From Burkholderia lata (lineage in GTDB: Bacteria; Pseudomonadota; Gammaproteobacteria; Burkholderiales; Burkholderiaceae), in the NCBI RefSeq assembly GCF_000012945.1, contig NC_007511.1:2294001-2358000 (forward strand): a stretch of DNA of 64,000 nucleotides, read 5' to 3'. The translations under genes and the position numbers were made by a program. The notes below the pieces were generated by a model. That model ran no database searches. It was not told the DNA's origin and worked only from the letters and a program-made list of their open reading frames with translations. Below are positions 16,059-25,277 of the stretch, in pieces (position 1 is the first letter of the stretch; every line of letters starts with the position of its first letter).

Positions 16059-16357
16059 GTGTCGTGGCGGCCATTCTTTTTGTCGAAGGCGGCACGGTAA
16101 CATGTCCGCTTCGGCGGCCCGTGCCCGTTGCCAGCCTGAAACGCTGCACTGTCATAGAGGAAACGCACTGAAACGGCACCATGCGCAAAATTTTCGATTG
16201 CCGCCGCCCGCGCCGCATGACAGCATGCGGGCGTCGCCAACCGAAAAGAATGCCGTGCCGTCCGGCCGCCGATGCCGCTCGGCGGCGCCGAACAGGCAGC
16301 CCCTTCCATGAACCCGGCCCACCTCCAACATTACGAACCGACCGGAGAATTCCGCTT

Positions 16358-17362
16358 GTGAACATCGGCATCGTCAACGACCTCCCGCTTGCCGTCGAGG
16401 CGATGCGCCGCGCGATCGCGCGCCGGCCCGAGCACCGCGTGCTGTGGGTCGCGACCGACGGCGCGCAAGCCGTCGAGCTGTGCGCCGCGCAGCCGCCTGA
16501 TGTCGTGCTGATGGACCTGATCATGCCGAAATTCGACGGGATCGAAGCAACGCGGCGGATCATGCGATCCGAACGACCGTGCGCGATCCTGATCGTGACG
16601 AGCTGCATCGGCGCGAATGCATGGCGCGTGTTCGAGGCGATGGGCGCCGGCGCGCTCGACGCGGTCGATACGCCGCGGCTCGGCGACGGCGCGGCCGGTG
16701 ACACGACCAAACTGCTGCTCGCGAAGATCGACCAGATCGGCCGCCTGCTCGACGCACCCGGCGGCACGCGCCTCGCCGGCACGGCCGCGCGCGCCGGCGG
16801 TGGCCCGCTGATCGCGATCGGCGCATCGGCCGGCGGCCCCGGCGCACTCGCGTCGATCCTCGGCGGTCTGCCGGCCGATTTCAGTGCGCCGATCGTGATC
16901 GTCCAGCACGTCGACCGCGCGTTCGCCGAAGGCATGGCGCAATGGCTCGATGGCCAGACGCCGCTCGCCGTGCGCGTCGCGCGCGAAGGCGACCGCCCGC
17001 AGCCGGGCGTCGCGCTGCTCGCCGCGACCGACGACCACCTGCGCATCACGCGCGCCGGCACGCTCGAATACACGCGCGAGCCGGCCGCCACGCCGTATCG
17101 CCCGTCGGTCGACGTGTTCTTCAACAGCCTCACCGAGCACTGGCCCGGCCGCGTGATCGGCGTGCTGCTCACGGGGATGGGACGCGACGGCGCGATTGGC
17201 CTGAAGGCGCTGCGGATGAAGGGCTACCATACGATCGCGCAGGACGAGGCGACGAGCGCCGTGTACGGCATGCCGAAGGCGGCCGCGACACTCGGCGCGG
17301 CGCGCGCAATCCTGCCGCTCGGGCGCATCGCGGGCGAGCTGGCGGCGCTCGCGAGAATCTGA
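16358..17362 (+). CDS. wspF: WspF-type chemotaxis methylesterase (CheB family)
   Basis: A 334-residue receiver plus methylesterase. The start MNIGIVNDLPLAVEAMRRA and the general pattern closely match Pseudomonas WspF. The receiver phospho-acceptor is D53 (VVLMDLIMP). The esterase triad is intact: S157 (GASAGG), H184 (VQHVD) and D277 (TGMGRDG). WspF removes methyl groups from the surface receptor WspA and so damps WspR activation. The start is GTG 16358 with GGAGA 10 nt upstream; the longer frame to 16181 is arginine-rich noise. It is followed by wspR, but no wspA-E genes lie upstream, where the next gene is on the other strand. Confidence 0.9.
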   Translation: MNIGIVNDLPLAVEAMRRAIARRPEHRVLWVATDGAQAVELCAAQPPDVVLMDLIMPKFDGIEATRRIMRSERPCAILIVTSCIGANAWRVFEAMGAGALDAVDTPRLGDGAAGDTTKLLLAKIDQIGRLLDAPGGTRLAGTAARAGGGPLIAIGASAGGPGALASILGGLPADFSAPIVIVQHVDRAFAEGMAQWLDGQTPLAVRVAREGDRPQPGVALLAATDDHLRITRAGTLEYTREPAATPYRPSVDVFFNSLTEHWPGRVIGVLLTGMGRDGAIGLKALRMKGYHTIAQDEATSAVYGMPKAAATLGAARAILPLGRIAGELAALARI

Positions 17363-17429
17363 GCCCGACGATGAACACGCGCAACACCCTCGGCTGCCCC
17401 TGCAACAACCGCAACAACCCGCATCGACC

Positions 17430-18497
17430 ATGACCCTTGACCTGACTCGCCCGCCAGGCGGCCCCTACACGCCGCCCGCCGACGTGCCGGCGATGGTGCT
17501 GCTGGTCGATGACCAGACGATCGTCGCGGAAGCCGTGCGGCGCGCGCTCGTCGACGAGGAAGGTATCGATTTCCACTACTGCCCGCGTTCGGACGACGCG
17601 ATGGCCACCGCGATCGAGACGCGGCCGACCGTGATCCTGCAGGACCTCGTGATGCCCGGCACCGACGGGCTGAGCCTCGTGAAAGCGTACCGGACGAATC
17701 CGGCGACGCGCGACGTGCCGATCATCGTGCTGTCGACGCAGGAAGAGCCGGTGATCAAGAGCGCCGCGTTCGCAGCCGGCGCGAACGATTACCTCGTGAA
17801 GCTGCCCGACCGCATCGAGCTCGTCGCGCGGGTGCGCTACCACTCGCGCTCGTACATGAACCTGCTGCAGCGCGACGAGGCCTATCGCGCGCTGCGGCAA
17901 TCGCAGCAGCAGTTGCTCGAAGCCAATCTCGAGCTGCGGCGCCTCACGCATTCCGACGGCCTGACCGGGCTGTCGAACCGGCGCTATCTCGACGAATACC
18001 TCGCCGCCGAATGGCGGCGCGGCACGCGCGAGCGCAGCGAGCTGTCGCTGCTGATGATCGATGTCGACAACTTCAAGCTGTACAACGACACGTACGGCCA
18101 CGTGTCGGGCGACAGCGTGCTCAAGCAGATCGCGGCGACCATCGAGCGCTGTCTCGGCCAGTCGGGCGATCTTGCCGCGCGTTTCGGCGGCGAGGAATTC
18201 GCGGTGGTGATGCCGGCCACGTCGCCGGGCGCCGCGCGGCTGCTCGGCGAGAAGATCCGCCTCGCGGTCGAGGCACTGCGGCTGCGGCACGCGCATTCGT
18301 CGACGGGCAACACCGTGACGATCAGCATCGGCGGCGCGAGCATCGTGCCGATACCCGGCCTGCCGACGACCGTGCTGATCGAGGCCGCCGACCGCGCGCT
18401 CTATCGCGCGAAGCACGAAGGCAAGAACCGCGTCGAGATCGATGCGACGCCGACCACGCCGCTCCCCGGCGGTTTTGGCGGGCCGCGCGTCGACTGA
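17430..18497 (+). CDS. wspR: WspR-type response regulator diguanylate cyclase (REC-GGDEF)
   Basis: 355 residues. The receiver spans about 22-140 with phospho-acceptor D72 (VILQDLVMPG), followed by a coiled stalk (QRDEAYRALRQSQQQLL) and a GGDEF domain with an intact GGEEF active site (253-257). It makes c-di-GMP when phosphorylated and closely resembles Pseudomonas WspR. At the product-inhibition site (RxxD five residues before GGEEF) the arginine is Q244 (Q-S-G-D), so feedback inhibition is probably weakened. No clear ribosome site; 67 nt after wspF. It ends 20 nt from the convergent GGDEF-EAL gene. Confidence 0.92.
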   Translation: MTLDLTRPPGGPYTPPADVPAMVLLVDDQTIVAEAVRRALVDEEGIDFHYCPRSDDAMATAIETRPTVILQDLVMPGTDGLSLVKAYRTNPATRDVPIIVLSTQEEPVIKSAAFAAGANDYLVKLPDRIELVARVRYHSRSYMNLLQRDEAYRALRQSQQQLLEANLELRRLTHSDGLTGLSNRRYLDEYLAAEWRRGTRERSELSLLMIDVDNFKLYNDTYGHVSGDSVLKQIAATIERCLGQSGDLAARFGGEEFAVVMPATSPGAARLLGEKIRLAVEALRLRHAHSSTGNTVTISIGGASIVPIPGLPTTVLIEAADRALYRAKHEGKNRVEIDATPTTPLPGGFGGPRVD

Positions 18498-18517
18498 ACG
18501 CCGGCCGCGACCCGCGC

Positions 18518-20767
18518 TCACATGGCGCCGAGCCGGCGCGCGTAGTCGTTCGGGTCCAGCGGACGGCTGAACAGATAGCCCTGCTGCATGTCGCAGCCGA
18601 TCTGCTGCAAAAACCACGACTGCGCCTGCGTCTCGACGCCTTCGGCCGTGACCTTCATCCCCAGCGAATGTGCCATCGCGACCACGGCCTGCGTGATCGC
18701 CACCGAATCGTGATGATCGGGCACGCCCGACACGAACGAGCGGTCGACCTTCAGGTTGTGCAACGGAAAGCGCTTCAGGTACGCGAGCGACGAATAGCCG
18801 GTGCCGAAATCGTCGACCGAGATCCGCACGTTCATGTCCGTGAGCGCCTCGAGCATCGGCAGCACGGTGTCCGTGTCGTTCATCAGCAGTCCTTCGGTAA
18901 TCTCGAGTTCGAGCGCGGACGGATCGAGCTGCGTCTGCGCGAGGCAGCGATCGACCGACTCGACGAGCCCTTCGTGGAACTGCCGCGGCGACAGGTTGAC
19001 GGCCAGCATCAGGTCGGGCGCGATCGTGCGGCGCCATTCGGCCGCCTGCCGGCACGCGGTTTCGAGCACCCACTGGCCGATCGCGACGATCAGCCCCGTA
19101 TCTTCCGCGACCGGAATGAACTCCGCCGGCGACATCGGCCCGAGCTCCGGGCTCGTCCAGCGCAGCAACGCCTCGGCGCCGACCGTGCGGCCGCTGCGCG
19201 CGTCGACGACGGGCTGATATGCGAGCCGCAGCATGTCCGACGACAGCGCGCGCCGCAGCGACTGCTCGATCGCGAAGCGGCGCTGCAGCCGCAGGTTGAG
19301 CTGCGCGGTGAAGAACGTGAAGTGGTTGCGGCCGCGCTGCTTCGCGTCATACATCGCCGAATCGGCGTTGCGCATCAGCGTGACGGCATCGTCGCCGTCG
19401 CGCGGCGCGACGCTGATCCCGATCGACACGCCGAGCCAGTATTCGTTGTTCGCGATCGCAAACGGCTTCGCGATCGCGTCGATCACCTCGCGTGCGAGCA
19501 CCGCGAGCCGGTCGGGATCGTCGCAATCGTCGACGAGGATCACGAACTCGTCGCCGCCGACGCGCGTCAGTGCGTACTGGCCGCCCCCGCAGGCCGCGAG
19601 CCGCGCGGCGACGCTGCGCAGCAGCGCATCGCCCGCGTCGTGGCCGGCCGTGTCGTTGACCTTCTTGAAGCCGACGAGATCGATGAACAGGATCGCGACG
19701 CGCGCGGGCCCGCCGGCCGCGTCGTGCCCGCCGAACAGCTCGCGCATGCGGTCGCCGAGCCAGCGGCGGTTGTAGAGGCCGGTCAGCGCATCGCGCGTCG
19801 CCAGGTAGCGCAGCTGCTGCTGCGCTTCACGCACGGGGCCGATGTCGTTGAACGACACGATCACCGAGTCGGCCAGCTTCTCGCCCGGCCTCACGATCGG
19901 CACCGCGTTGCCGCGCACCCAGATGATGTCGCCGTCCGCCAGGCCGAAGCCGACCGTGTAGTCGAGCAGCGGCGTGGCCGTCTCGAGCGCGCGCCGGCTC
20001 GGCCATTCGTCGGGCGCGATCGGCGTGCCGTCCTCGTGCAGCTTGCGCAGGATCACCGTCGACAGCCGGCGGCCGACGAGGTCGCCCTTCACGCGCATCA
20101 TCCGGTTCGCACTCGGGTTGCTCGCGACCACGACGCCGTCGCGCGACACGACGAGGATCCCTTCGTGCAGGCTGTTGACCACGAGCCGGTGATGTTCCTC
20201 GCTGCGCGCGAGCTGTCGCGCGATCCGGTCCTGGTGCACCGCGAGGCCGACGCTGTTGCCGATGTCGCGCAACAGTTCGGTTTCCTCGTCGCCCGGCCGG
20301 CGCTGCGTGCGGTAATAGACGGCGAACGCGCCGAGCACGGCGCCGCTATCGTCGAGGAACGGCACCGACCAGCACGCGCGCAAGCCCAGCGGCAATGCAA
20401 CGGCCCGGTAGTTGGCCCACAGGGGATCGGTTTCGATGTCTTCGACGACGACCATCCGGCGCAGGTACATCGCCGTGCCGCACGAGCCGGCCACGGGCCC
20501 GATGGACGCGCCTTCGATCGCCGCACTGTACTGCGCGGGCAACGACGGCGCAGCGCCGACGTGCACGTGCACGCCGTCGGTATCGAGCAGCAGGATCGTG
20601 CACGACGCACCGTCGCCGAGCAAAGCCTCGGCACGCCGGCAGACTTCGACCAACAGCTCCGGCAGCGGTGTGTTGCGCGTGATCAGTCTCAGCACGCTTT
20701 GCTCGGACGCGAGCACTTCCGCCGCGAGCCCGAGACTGTAACGAGAACTTTGCGGTTCGGTATTCAA
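18518..20767 (-). CDS. GAF-PAS-GGDEF-EAL c-di-GMP signalling protein
   Basis: About 749 residues. In order: GAF domain (roughly 30-170), PAS (about 190-310), GGDEF with intact RVGGDEF, and EAL with all key residues visible (EALLRW, NLSPRQF, ELEITE, DDFGTG, LKVDRSF, EGVET, QQGY). The I-site RxxD before GGDEF is absent. It could both make and degrade c-di-GMP; an intact EAL suggests phosphodiesterase activity. No membrane helices, so cytosolic. The start is set at TTG 20767, which has AGGA 6 nt upstream; a second TTG at 20917 would add 50 residues without domain character. It is convergent with wspR. Confidence 0.88.
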   Translation of the reverse strand: MNTEPQSSRYSLGLAAEVLASEQSVLRLITRNTPLPELLVEVCRRAEALLGDGASCTILLLDTDGVHVHVGAAPSLPAQYSAAIEGASIGPVAGSCGTAMYLRRMVVVEDIETDPLWANYRAVALPLGLRACWSVPFLDDSGAVLGAFAVYYRTQRRPGDEETELLRDIGNSVGLAVHQDRIARQLARSEEHHRLVVNSLHEGILVVSRDGVVVASNPSANRMMRVKGDLVGRRLSTVILRKLHEDGTPIAPDEWPSRRALETATPLLDYTVGFGLADGDIIWVRGNAVPIVRPGEKLADSVIVSFNDIGPVREAQQQLRYLATRDALTGLYNRRWLGDRMRELFGGHDAAGGPARVAILFIDLVGFKKVNDTAGHDAGDALLRSVAARLAACGGGQYALTRVGGDEFVILVDDCDDPDRLAVLAREVIDAIAKPFAIANNEYWLGVSIGISVAPRDGDDAVTLMRNADSAMYDAKQRGRNHFTFFTAQLNLRLQRRFAIEQSLRRALSSDMLRLAYQPVVDARSGRTVGAEALLRWTSPELGPMSPAEFIPVAEDTGLIVAIGQWVLETACRQAAEWRRTIAPDLMLAVNLSPRQFHEGLVESVDRCLAQTQLDPSALELEITEGLLMNDTDTVLPMLEALTDMNVRISVDDFGTGYSSLAYLKRFPLHNLKVDRSFVSGVPDHHDSVAITQAVVAMAHSLGMKVTAEGVETQAQSWFLQQIGCDMQQGYLFSRPLDPNDYARRLGAM

Positions 20768-21104
20768 GATGAATCCTGCCGTCTGTCCGATCGGGTCTGA
20801 TGCGCCCGATTCGTTTTCGATCCTTCGTGCCGTTTTTCGCTCCGGGTTTACGCCGATGCCCAGTGCGCCCCGTATTGCGCGCGGTGCCAACGCGCGCCGA
20901 AATACATTTAACACCAATCCATGACAAGCGGCGCATCCGCGCGTATCAGGGGTTACGCGTGGTCGGCATCGCGATTGCAGCCGCCAGTCAGCCCGCCGAA
21001 AGACTTGCGCGCAGTGCCACGGCCTTCGGCAAGGCAGCGGCTCGCACGCACCGCGTTTGCAATCGATTCGTCAGATTGTGGCGACGCACCGGCTCGGTTC
21101 GCGC
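20768..21104. other. 337-nt intergenic region, no gene seen
   Basis: It lies between two minus-strand genes. It holds the 5' region of the GGDEF-EAL gene, including an AT-rich patch at about 20899-20927, and the 3' trailer of the LysR gene. I see no hairpin, repeat or coding signal. Confidence 0.45.
20899..20927 (-). promoter_or_regulatory. possible promoter of the GGDEF-EAL gene
   Basis: On the minus strand TTGTCA (20927-20922), a 17-nt spacer and TATTTC (20904-20899) sit in the only AT-rich patch upstream of the gene. The -35 is good and the -10 poor. It would give a leader of about 125 nt. Confidence 0.3.
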
Positions 21105-22136
21105 TCAGTCGTTCGCGCCGGGGTCCGTGCGCGTCACGGCCTTCAGCGCATCGATCGCGGCCGTCACCGACACGCTCGCGGGCGCCGCATATAACGCGCC
21201 GACCGTTTCAGGCATCGTCGACAGCTTCAGCGGCAACCGGCCGACGCGCTCCCCTGCGCGCACGGCCAGCTCGAACGCGCGGGCCGACTGCACGAACAGG
21301 CAAGGCGACTGCTCGGCCACCGCGCGGTTGGTCTGCCATGACACCGATTCCATCAGCACCGACGGCGGCGACAGGCCCGCCTTCGCGAACTCGGCGTCCA
21401 TCGCCGTGCGGGCGGGCGCCCCCAGCGGCGGCGCGATCCACGGGAACGCGGCCGCGTCGCGCCAGCCGATCCGCGCGCGCCTGAGCAGCGGATGGCGCGG
21501 CCCGCACACGACGATCATGTCGTCGCGGTACAGCGGCGCGACGTCGAGCCCCGCGCTCAGTGCCGATGCATCGAGCCGGCACACGAGCAGGTCGAGCTCG
21601 CGGTGCTGCGCCTGCGCGAGCATCCGGTCGAGCGTGTCCTCGCGCACGTTGAGCTGTACGGGACGGCCGGCTTCCCGCAGCCACGCCAGCACGCCCGGAA
21701 TCAGTTGCGGCGCCATGTTCGGCAGCAGGCCGATCGACACCGGGCGGCCGGTACCGGTACGCAATGCGTCGAACGCGGGCGCGACGCCGCGCATGTCGAT
21801 CAGCACGCGGCCGATGCATTCGAGCAGCGCATCGCCGTAGACGGTCGGCGCGACGCGCCGCGACGTGCGTTCGAACAGCGGCAGGCCGAGCGACTCCTCG
21901 AGCTCGCGCAACCATTTCGACAGCGCGGGCTGCGTGATCGACGCAGCCTCGGCCGTGCGCGCGAAGCTGCGCGTGCGCCCGAGCGTGTCGAGCGTTTCCA
22001 TGTCGCGCACGCGCAGCCGGCGCAGCGCCTGCGCGATGCGCTGCTCGTGGGCCGGCGCGCCGGGCGGCGCGAGCGGCTCCGGCCGCGTGCGGCCGGCCGG
22101 GCCGCGTGGGTCGTGGGTCACGGGCGTCTCCGTCAT
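21105..22136 (-). CDS. LysR-family regulator beside a sulfatase gene
   Basis: A 343-residue LysR. There is a proline-rich 30-residue N-terminal extension before the DNA-binding domain (SFARTAEAASITQPALSKWLRELEESLGLPLFERTSR), then a periplasmic-binding-like effector domain (PVSIGLLPNMAPQLIPGVL). The ATG at 22136 and the divergent sulfatase at 22256 share a 119-nt promoter region, so it probably activates the sulfatase gene. The N-terminal extension may be mis-annotated; a later internal start near the HTH is possible. Confidence 0.87.
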   Translation of the reverse strand: MTETPVTHDPRGPAGRTRPEPLAPPGAPAHEQRIAQALRRLRVRDMETLDTLGRTRSFARTAEAASITQPALSKWLRELEESLGLPLFERTSRRVAPTVYGDALLECIGRVLIDMRGVAPAFDALRTGTGRPVSIGLLPNMAPQLIPGVLAWLREAGRPVQLNVREDTLDRMLAQAQHRELDLLVCRLDASALSAGLDVAPLYRDDMIVVCGPRHPLLRRARIGWRDAAAFPWIAPPLGAPARTAMDAEFAKAGLSPPSVLMESVSWQTNRAVAEQSPCLFVQSARAFELAVRAGERVGRLPLKLSTMPETVGALYAAPASVSVTAAIDALKAVTRTDPGAND

Positions 22137-22255
22137 TCATGTTCATCAGGTTATCAATCGACCCCGATCTTTCATCGATCGATACGCGATCCTGCCGCAT
22201 AGTCGTCCGCATGAAAACCCCCGGCACGAGCCGGCACGATCAGGAGACAGCCGAC

Positions 22256-24109
22256 GTGAAAGACGATCAGGACACCCCCGCCGCCGCCGAACCCACCCCG
22301 CGGCGCCAGTTCCTCAAGCTGGCCGGCGCGGCGGTCGCGGCGGCCGGCTTCGGCACCGATGCGCTGGCCGCGAGCACGCCGCCGGCCGCCCCGGTTGCCG
22401 CCGGCGCGGGCGTCGATCCCGTGCCCGCATTCCACGGCGCGACGACCGCGCCCGCCGCGCCGCCCGCCGGCTACAACATCCTGTTCATCCTGACCGACCA
22501 GGAACGCCACTTCGACCGCTGGCCGTTTCCGGTGCCCGGCCGCGAAGCGCTGCGCCGCGACGGCATCACGTTCATGCATCACCAGATCGCCGCATGCGTG
22601 TGCTCGCCGTCGCGCTCGACGGTCTACACGGGGCAGCACATCCAGCACACCGGCGTGCTCGACAACGCGGGCGTGCCCTGGCAGAAGGACATGTCGCCGG
22701 ACGTGCGCACCGTCGGCCACATGCTGCGCGACGCCGGCTACTACGCCGCGTATCTCGGCAAGTGGCACCTGAGCGCGTCGATGCACGAAACCGCAAGCCC
22801 GTACACGGCGCCGGTGGCCGACTACAACCGCACGATCCGGTCGTACGGTTTCGACGACTATTTCGGCGTGGGCGACCTGATCGGGATGGTGCGCGGCGGC
22901 TACCAGTACGACGGGATCACGGCCGAGGCCGCGGTGAGCTGGATGCGCAACCACGCGCCGCGTCTCGCGAAGGAAGGCAAGCCGTGGTTCCTCGCGGTGA
23001 ATCTGGTGAACCCGCACGACGCGATGTTCGTGAACACCGACACCAACGGCTCGACGGTGCAGGACGCGAACCACCCGATGCTCGGCAACGCGCCGCCGCC
23101 GAACGACGCGCTGTATCGCACGTCGTGGCACGACAAGCCGCTCGCGGCATCGCGGCGGCAGCCGTACGACGAACCGGGACGGCCGCCCGCGCACGGGATG
23201 TTCAACGCCGCGCATGCGAACCTCGTCGGGCGCTATCCGTTCACCGACGAACGCCTGCGCATCTATCAGGACAACTACTTCAACTGCGTGCGCGACTGCG
23301 ACACGCACGTCGTGCGCCTGCTGCAGTCGCTGCAGGCGCTCGGCCTCGACGAACGCACGATCGTCGTGATGACGGCCGACCACGGCGATCACATCGGCGC
23401 GCACCAGCTCGTCGGCAAGGGCGCCACCGCGTACCAGCCGCAGAACCACGTGCCGCTCGTGATCCGCCATCCCGCGTATCCGGGCGGCATGCAGTGCGAT
23501 GCGCTGACATCGCACATCGACATCGCGCCGACGCTGCTCGGGCTCACCGGTCTCGACGACGCGCGTCTCGCGTCGATCCGCGGCAGCGCACTCAAGGGGC
23601 ACGACCTCACGCGCTGGCTCGCGAAGCCGGCCGGGGCGAAGCTGCACGCGGCGCGTGATGCCACGCTGTTCAACTACGCGATGCTGCTCTACTACGACAG
23701 CGAATGGATGCTGAAGGAACTGGGCACGATGCGCCAGAAAGGCGTGCCGGAGGACGAGCTGCTGCGCCGCGCGCTCGCGCAGCAGCCGGATTTCCGGTTG
23801 CGCGGCACGATCCGCAGCGTGTTCGACGGCCGCTACCGGTTCACGCGCTATTTCTCGCCGCTCGAATTCAACCGGCCGACGACGATGGAGGACCTGTTCG
23901 CGCGCAACGACGTCGAGCTGTTCGATATCGCGAGCGATCCGGGCGAGATGCGCAATCTCGCGATGGACCGGAAACAGCACGGCGAGCTGCTGCTCGCGAT
24001 GAACGGCCGCCTGAACGACCTGATCGCGAGCGAAGTCGGCGACGACAGCCCCGACGTCATGCCGATCCGCGACGGCAAGGTGCAGGTGCAGATCCGCAAG
24101 TGGCATTGA
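22256..24109 (+). CDS. Tat-exported type I sulfatase
   Basis: A 617-residue sulfatase. Twin-arginine signal RRQFLKLAGAAVAAAGFG at residues 16-33. The catalytic core has metal ligands in LTDQER (D81), the formylglycine site C116-S-P-S-R (CxPxR consensus), GKWHLS, and TADHGDHIG. It hydrolyses a sulfate ester in the periplasm; C116 must be oxidised to formylglycine by a separate enzyme not seen here. GTG 22256 has GGAG 10 nt upstream and is preferred over ATG 22211, which lacks one. It is controlled probably by the divergent LysR. The ester substrate is unknown. Confidence 0.87.
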   Translation: MKDDQDTPAAAEPTPRRQFLKLAGAAVAAAGFGTDALAASTPPAAPVAAGAGVDPVPAFHGATTAPAAPPAGYNILFILTDQERHFDRWPFPVPGREALRRDGITFMHHQIAACVCSPSRSTVYTGQHIQHTGVLDNAGVPWQKDMSPDVRTVGHMLRDAGYYAAYLGKWHLSASMHETASPYTAPVADYNRTIRSYGFDDYFGVGDLIGMVRGGYQYDGITAEAAVSWMRNHAPRLAKEGKPWFLAVNLVNPHDAMFVNTDTNGSTVQDANHPMLGNAPPPNDALYRTSWHDKPLAASRRQPYDEPGRPPAHGMFNAAHANLVGRYPFTDERLRIYQDNYFNCVRDCDTHVVRLLQSLQALGLDERTIVVMTADHGDHIGAHQLVGKGATAYQPQNHVPLVIRHPAYPGGMQCDALTSHIDIAPTLLGLTGLDDARLASIRGSALKGHDLTRWLAKPAGAKLHAARDATLFNYAMLLYYDSEWMLKELGTMRQKGVPEDELLRRALAQQPDFRLRGTIRSVFDGRYRFTRYFSPLEFNRPTTMEDLFARNDVELFDIASDPGEMRNLAMDRKQHGELLLAMNGRLNDLIASEVGDDSPDVMPIRDGKVQVQIRKWH

Positions 24110-24174
24110 AGGCGGCCGGCCGCCTGACGGAACCGTTAACCATCGGACGATTCCGCATCCCGTGAGCCCCTGCC

Positions 24175-24199
24175 GTGCGGTCGTTCCGTTCGACCGCAC
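24175..24199 (+). terminator. terminator after the sulfatase gene
   Basis: GTGCGGTCG and CGACCGCAC form a 9-bp stem with a 7-nt loop, followed 13 nt later by CCCTTTT. It is the only strong hairpin between the sulfatase stop and the AraC gene. Confidence 0.55.
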
Positions 24200-24341
24200 G
24201 CGGGGCCGCCCTTTTCATCGTCAGCCGGGACAGGTAAGCATCGAGTAAGCATGACGCCCTACAGTGTGCTGATTCTCCAGGACGGATCATCACGGCGAGC
24301 GCACGCTTCGCCCGGGTCCAGGCAACATCAAGGGAAACGGC

Positions 24342-25277
24342 ATGCAGAACCGGCCAGCGTTGAGCTACGTGTGTGCGAAACACCCCGACGGACGCCGGTC
24401 GAACTGGCAACCGCCGGCGGGCTGGAAACGGCAGCTTGCGACGCCGTCGCGCGGCGTCGTCGCGATCGATCACTACATCGCAAACGCATCGGAGCTGATC
24501 GATCTCGAGACGACCGAGCCGGTCTTCACACTGCACTTGCGCGCGCCGACCGGGTTCGAGATGCGCACCGACGGCGGCGGATGGGCCGCGCACGTGATGC
24601 GCACGCCGTTAACTTACGTGCCGCCCGGCTTCGCCTGTTCCAGCCGGTGGTCGAACGACATCGAGTGGCTCGCCGTTCACTTCGATGTGTCCTGGCTGTC
24701 GAAGTCCGGCCTGCTGACCGGCACGCCGACCGTCCCCGCCGCGCCCCGCTTCGACGTGAACGACGATCTGCTCGTGCAGATCATCAGGAGCATCCATGAA
24801 GATGCGGTCGCGGGGATGCCGTCGGGGCCGACCTACGTCGAATCCCTGGGCGCGGCCGCGCTCGGCCGCATGTCGTATCTCGAGTCGACGCGCAAGGCCC
24901 GCGAATACACGCACGCGCAGGGCATGCGTCGGGCCGTCGAGTACATCCGCGACAATTTCCGCGATCCGCTGACGCTAGTGACGCTCGCCGAAGCGGTCGA
25001 CTATCCCGGCGACCTGTATTCGTTCATCCGGAACTTCAAGAAAGCCAACGGGATGACGCCGCACCAGTACATCGTCGAAACCCGGCTGCAAGCCGCCCGC
25101 GACCTGATCGAACGCGGACGATGCGATGTGACCGAAGCCGCGCTCGCGTGCGGCTTTTCGACCACGAGCCACTTCTCGGCAACGTTCCGCAAACGGTGGG
25201 GATGCTCGCCGTCCGGGCTCAAGCCGCGTGCCGCGAACCTCACGCGAGCGGCAGCGACAGGATCCACAGGCCGCTGA
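24342..25277 (+). CDS. AraC-family transcriptional regulator
   Basis: A 311-residue protein. An N-terminal domain of unknown ligand is followed by the C-terminal AraC double helix-turn-helix (YIRDNFRDPLTLVTLAEAV, then ALACGFSTTSHFSATFRKRWGCSPS). The ATG at 24342 follows AAGGGAAACGGC. The 3' end overlaps the convergent membrane-protein gene by 38 nt. Targets unknown: it could act on the four-gene envelope operon whose 3' end it touches, or on distant genes. Confidence 0.88.
   Translation: MQNRPALSYVCAKHPDGRRSNWQPPAGWKRQLATPSRGVVAIDHYIANASELIDLETTEPVFTLHLRAPTGFEMRTDGGGWAAHVMRTPLTYVPPGFACSSRWSNDIEWLAVHFDVSWLSKSGLLTGTPTVPAAPRFDVNDDLLVQIIRSIHEDAVAGMPSGPTYVESLGAAALGRMSYLESTRKAREYTHAQGMRRAVEYIRDNFRDPLTLVTLAEAVDYPGDLYSFIRNFKKANGMTPHQYIVETRLQAARDLIERGRCDVTEAALACGFSTTSHFSATFRKRWGCSPSGLKPRAANLTRAAATGSTGR

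Noticed and set aside
22172..24199. 675-codon antisense frame over the sulfatase
   Set aside because: No domain or start signal; the plus strand has all sulfatase catalytic residues.
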